Source of the DNA: Lachnospiraceae bacterium UBA1748
GTDB taxonomy: Bacteria; Bacillota; Clostridia; Lachnospirales; Lachnospiraceae
Direction of reading: 5' to 3'
DNA length: 25,490 nucleotides
Assembly: GCA_002314855.1 (NCBI GenBank)
Contig: DCHQ01000002.1
Location: forward strand, 1-25,490
Shown here piece by piece: positions 22,723 to 25,490 of this stretch (the first letter of the stretch is position 1; every line of letters starts with the position of its first letter). The translations under genes and the position numbers were made by a program. The notes beneath the pieces were generated by a model. That model was given only the letters and a program-made list of their open reading frames with translations, did no database searches and was not told the origin of the DNA.

Positions 22723-24108
22723 ATGTCTTTTTCAACATTAGAATTTATAATAGTTTTTTTACCAGTATTTCTTGTCATTTACTATACCCTATTAAAACTT
22801 AACCGTAGTAAAGCTTCTTTGGCCAATATTTGGCTTATTATAGGAAGTTTAGCCTTTGTTTTTTATGCGGATTTTGCATCAGGTCATTATTACAATACCC
22901 TGATCTTAGTTCTGCTTGGCATTTACAGTTTTCTTATGGCCAGGGGAATATCCTTTCTTGAAAACAAAGAGTCTTACATCTTGCTTAGAAAAGCTTTATT
23001 TATTGCAGGTATTACGGTTATTTTAGCAGTTTTATTTGTATATAAATACTATGTGAAGATACTGCCTCTAGGTATTAGTTTTTATTCATTTACTATGATT
23101 GCTTATCTTGCGGATATTTATAATCGCAGGGTGAAGGCTGAGGACAGTATAGTAAAATATTTTGCTTATATATGTATGTTTCCTAAGCTTTTTCAGGGAC
23201 CTATCACGAGATACAGCCAATTCTCTGAAAGCCTGGAGCAGAGAAACATTAATATTAGAAGATTCGATAGAGCTCTGAAGCTTTTTATTATGGGGCTGGC
23301 AATGAAGGTTTTGTTAGCCGACAAGGTAGGACTCTTATTTTTTGAAATAGAAAAAATAGGTTTTGAGAGTATATCCACACCGTTAGCCTGGATGGGAGCA
23401 GTAGCTTTTTCACTTCAGCTTTATTTTGATTTTTGCGGATATACGCTTATGGCGATGGGTCTTGGCAATATGCTTGGATTTAGAATACCAGTGAACTTTG
23501 ACAGTCCATATGCTTCAAGAAGTGTAAGCGAGTTTTATCGTAGATGGCATATAACACTCGGAAAGTGGTTTAGAGATTATATTTATATACCACTAGGCGG
23601 CAATAGAAAAGGTGTTATCGTTACACTTATTAATTTGTTTGTTGTTTGGCTGTTAACAGGTGTTTGGCATGGCAGAAGCCTTAATTTTTTGATATGGGCT
23701 GGAATATTATTTGTTTTTATCTCGCTTGAAAAATTGTTTTTAAATAAGCTTTTATACAAAACAAAAGTGTTATCCAGAATATATCTGATATTTGTCATCG
23801 TAGTCAGCTGGGTGACATTTGCAATAACTGATGTCACACGACTCTGGATATATATAACCAGAATGTTCCCATTTATAAATGCTGGTTATGAATCCAATGT
23901 TCTTGCTGATGATTACATCAAATACTGCAGGATGTATGGACCTATTATGCTGATTGCAATTGTACTGTGCATTCCTAAGGTTTATAGAGGCCTATTAGCA
24001 GGCAGAAGAAAGACTATTTCATCATTTTTATGTATTTTACTCTTTGTACTTAGCTTATTTGCCATTTCAAAGGGAATGAATAATCCATTTATGTATTTTG
24101 ACTTTTAA
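22723..24108 (+). CDS. MBOAT-family O-acyltransferase (AlgI-like)
   Basis: A 461-residue polytopic membrane protein that transfers acetyl groups across the membrane to polysaccharide or another extracellular acceptor. The N-terminal LEFIIVFLPVFLVIYY, ILPLGISFYSFTMIAYLADI, FPKLFQGPITRYSQF, LYFDFCGYTLMAMGLGNMLG, RRWHITLGKWFRDYIYIPLG (His276) and LLTGVWHGRSLNFLIWAG (His316, the expected catalytic His) are the AlgI signature in order. Length fits. The acceptor cannot be read from sequence because no glycosyltransferase or polymer synthesis genes are adjacent. The downstream SGNH-type gene is the expected partner. The start has only a weak ribosome binding site. Confidence 0.93.
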   Translation: MSFSTLEFIIVFLPVFLVIYYTLLKLNRSKASLANIWLIIGSLAFVFYADFASGHYYNTLILVLLGIYSFLMARGISFLENKESYILLRKALFIAGITVILAVLFVYKYYVKILPLGISFYSFTMIAYLADIYNRRVKAEDSIVKYFAYICMFPKLFQGPITRYSQFSESLEQRNINIRRFDRALKLFIMGLAMKVLLADKVGLLFFEIEKIGFESISTPLAWMGAVAFSLQLYFDFCGYTLMAMGLGNMLGFRIPVNFDSPYASRSVSEFYRRWHITLGKWFRDYIYIPLGGNRKGVIVTLINLFVVWLLTGVWHGRSLNFLIWAGILFVFISLEKLFLNKLLYKTKVLSRIYLIFVIVVSWVTFAITDVTRLWIYITRMFPFINAGYESNVLADDYIKYCRMYGPIMLIAIVLCIPKVYRGLLAGRRKTISSFLCILLFVLSLFAISKGMNNPFMYFDF

Positions 24109-24133
24109 CTAGAAAGAGAGACTAAGATAAATT

Positions 24134-25207
24134 ATGGAAAGTAAAAAAATTAAAAACAACGGTATATCAATTAGTGAAATCATACTATCAGCTATGGTTC
24201 TTTTGGTATGCTTAGCTATATTTGGATATAGTATTTTCCTTAAAATGATTGGTGGAGAAGAAAACGTTAAATTTAGCGAGCTTATGGCTGATGCTACCAA
24301 TAATATTCATGAGGGTATATACCCATGGAATTATGCGAATACATATTCAGCAACTGATTTTCAGCTGGCTGATGCCGCAGGAGATTCGATGGATGCCTTT
24401 TATCATATGTACTATAACAAAAAGGGTGATGCCACAGTTTCTTCGCGAGTTCCAGTAGGAAAGTATGGAGTTTCATTTAATGATGGACTTATGAGTGAAA
24501 TTAATATTTATGAGCTTGATTCATTATCAATATCAGGTATGGAAGCTGTTATTGATCAGGCCATAAAAGGTGTTAGCGAGAATAGTGCTGGAATAATAGC
24601 TAGTACAGAACCAATAGATTTTACAACAGTAGATGATTCTTATTTTGATGATGCAGTATTTATTGGTGATTCGCGAATGGTTGGTGTAAGCGAATATGCA
24701 GGTATTGATAATGCATGCTTTCTTGGAAAAACTGCAATGACTATTTATTCTATGATGGATGAGAAGTGTGAAACTGATCCTGAGAGACGAACAGTCAGAG
24801 AAGTACTAGAGAGCGAAAGCTTTGGCAAGATATATATTATGGTAGGTATCAACGAGGTTGGTACTGGTGATGTTGACTATTTTGTTGATCACTACGTAGA
24901 GGTTCTAAATGAAATACGAGAGCTTCAGCCTAATGCTATCATATTTGTTCAGGCTATTATGCATGTATCGCATGATATGGACATGTCAGGTTCATACATT
25001 AATAATACAGCTATTAATGATAGAAATCAGGGACTCAGCCAGCTTGCCAATGGGACAGATATCTTCTATATAGATGTTAATCCATTATTTGATGATGAAT
25101 ACGGTGCGCTGGTTAAGGCGTATACATGGGATGATGTTCATTTATATGCCACACATTACACCACATGGCATGAATTTTATTTGCAGCACGGTATAGTATT
25201 GCCTTGA
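24134..25207 (+). CDS. Membrane-anchored SGNH-family protein, probable O-acetylation partner
   Basis: A 357-residue protein with a short basic cytoplasmic N-terminus, one membrane helix (about residues 16-39) and an extracellular domain. SGNH blocks are visible: block I VFIGDSRMVG with Ser180, block III MVGINEVG with the Asn, and block V DDVHLYATHY with Asp333 and His336. Residues 45-165 form an unassigned region before the SGNH fold. Like AlgJ, AlgX, PatB or DltD it probably moves the acetyl group from the MBOAT protein to its acceptor; this is inferred from adjacency. It lies 25 bases after the MBOAT gene with no terminator between. Its stop TGA forms part of the next TTGACA. Confidence 0.82.
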   Translation: MESKKIKNNGISISEIILSAMVLLVCLAIFGYSIFLKMIGGEENVKFSELMADATNNIHEGIYPWNYANTYSATDFQLADAAGDSMDAFYHMYYNKKGDATVSSRVPVGKYGVSFNDGLMSEINIYELDSLSISGMEAVIDQAIKGVSENSAGIIASTEPIDFTTVDDSYFDDAVFIGDSRMVGVSEYAGIDNACFLGKTAMTIYSMMDEKCETDPERRTVREVLESESFGKIYIMVGINEVGTGDVDYFVDHYVEVLNEIRELQPNAIIFVQAIMHVSHDMDMSGSYINNTAINDRNQGLSQLANGTDIFYIDVNPLFDDEYGALVKAYTWDDVHLYATHYTTWHEFYLQHGIVLP

Positions 25208-25231
25208 CATTTTTTATAAAAAATATACACT
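25204..25231 (+). promoter_or_regulatory. Candidate sigma-A promoter of leuS
   Basis: TTGACA (25204-25209), 16 bases, TACACT (25226-25231, 4 of 6). The -35 overlaps the stop codon of the preceding gene. The leader to the leuS ATG would be about 35 bases. Confidence 0.5.
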
Positions 25232-25269
25232 AAATTTGTTGTAATAAAATATTTACGAGGTATTTATAA

Positions 25270-25490
25270 ATGAAGAACGGAGAAAATGTTTACAATCCTG
25301 CCGAGATAGAGAAAAAGTGGCAGAAGTATTGGGCAGATAATGAGACTTTTAAGACAGACGTATGGGACTTTTCTAAGCCAAAGTTCTATGCTCTTGATAT
25401 GTTCCCATACCCATCAGGAGTAGGCCTTCATGCAGGTCATCCAGAAGGATATACAGCTACAGATATCGTATCAAGAATGAAGAGAATGCA
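25270..25490 (+). CDS. leuS: Leucyl-tRNA synthetase, N-terminal part
   Basis: The frame runs off the right edge after about 73 codons. LeuRS charges tRNA-Leu with leucine. The N-terminus YNPAEIEKKWQKYW, then FYALDMFPYPSGVGLHAGHP with the class I HIGH motif as HAGH, and GYTATDIVSRMKRM are unmistakable LeuRS. GAGG (25257-25260) lies 9 bases before the ATG. Most Firmicute leuS genes that use a T-box need a leader of a few hundred bases; only 62 bases separate this ATG from the preceding stop, so there is none here. Confidence 0.96.
   Translation, partial: MKNGENVYNPAEIEKKWQKYWADNETFKTDVWDFSKPKFYALDMFPYPSGVGLHAGHPEGYTATDIVSRMKRM

Overview
The window is an AT-rich, densely coded chromosomal segment from a Gram-positive anaerobe. 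Gene content and protein style point to Lachnospiraceae (Butyrivibrio, Pseudobutyrivibrio or Roseburia-like; the genus is inference). The clues are a PyrK/class 1B PyrD pair, a Bacillus-type yaaO-yaaR-holB-yaaT-yabB-rsmI cluster, an RqcP homologue, small CxxC proteins and strong AGGAGG ribosome binding sites. A near-consensus sigma-D (FliA) promoter suggests a motile organism. I saw no tRNA or rRNA gene, insertion sequence, prophage or CRISPR array. No gene-free stretch exceeds 300 bases; the longest are 1825-2099 and 22483-22722.

Layout. (1) 1-1824: the end of a pyrimidine operon (pyrK partial, pyrD) and a cytidylate-kinase-like protein, closed by a long terminator. (2) 2100-6870: a complete branched-chain amino acid ABC transporter. 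The lipoprotein binding gene has its own promoter and terminator; the permease and ATPase genes livHMGF follow from a second promoter and end in a terminator that overlaps the livF stop codon. (3) 6903-8875: ispE, a FadR-type GntR regulator and a DUF1934 protein, overlapping end to start. (4) 8873-9763: a stand-alone unit with a sigma-D promoter, a predicted hairpin at the mRNA 5' end, a 205-residue unknown protein and an A-rich 3' region. (5) 9776-11834: a convergent single-pass membrane protein, then a divergent NlpC/P60 peptidoglycan hydrolase and a small Cys-rich protein.

(6) 11941-18024: an operon syntenic with Bacillus subtilis yaaO-tmk-yaaQ-yaaR-holB-yaaT-yabA-yabB-yazA-rsmI. The yaaO homologue has lost its PLP-binding lysine, a guanylate-kinase-like/PhnN-like P-loop protein occupies the tmk position, and yaaQ, yabA and yazA are absent. 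(7) 18027-22482: an acyl carrier protein with consensus promoter and terminator, then cca, a PEGA-domain lipoprotein, rqcP and an EamA-type transporter. (8) 22622-25207: helically phased direct repeats and a promoter drive an MBOAT acyltransferase with an SGNH-family partner, a probable extracellular O-acetylation pair. (9) 25270-end: the start of leuS, with a leader too short for a T-box.

The observations most worth a second look are the lysine-less YaaO homologue, the divergent kinase beside it, and the sigma-D-controlled unknown gene with its unusual untranslated regions. None is proven to be a new system.
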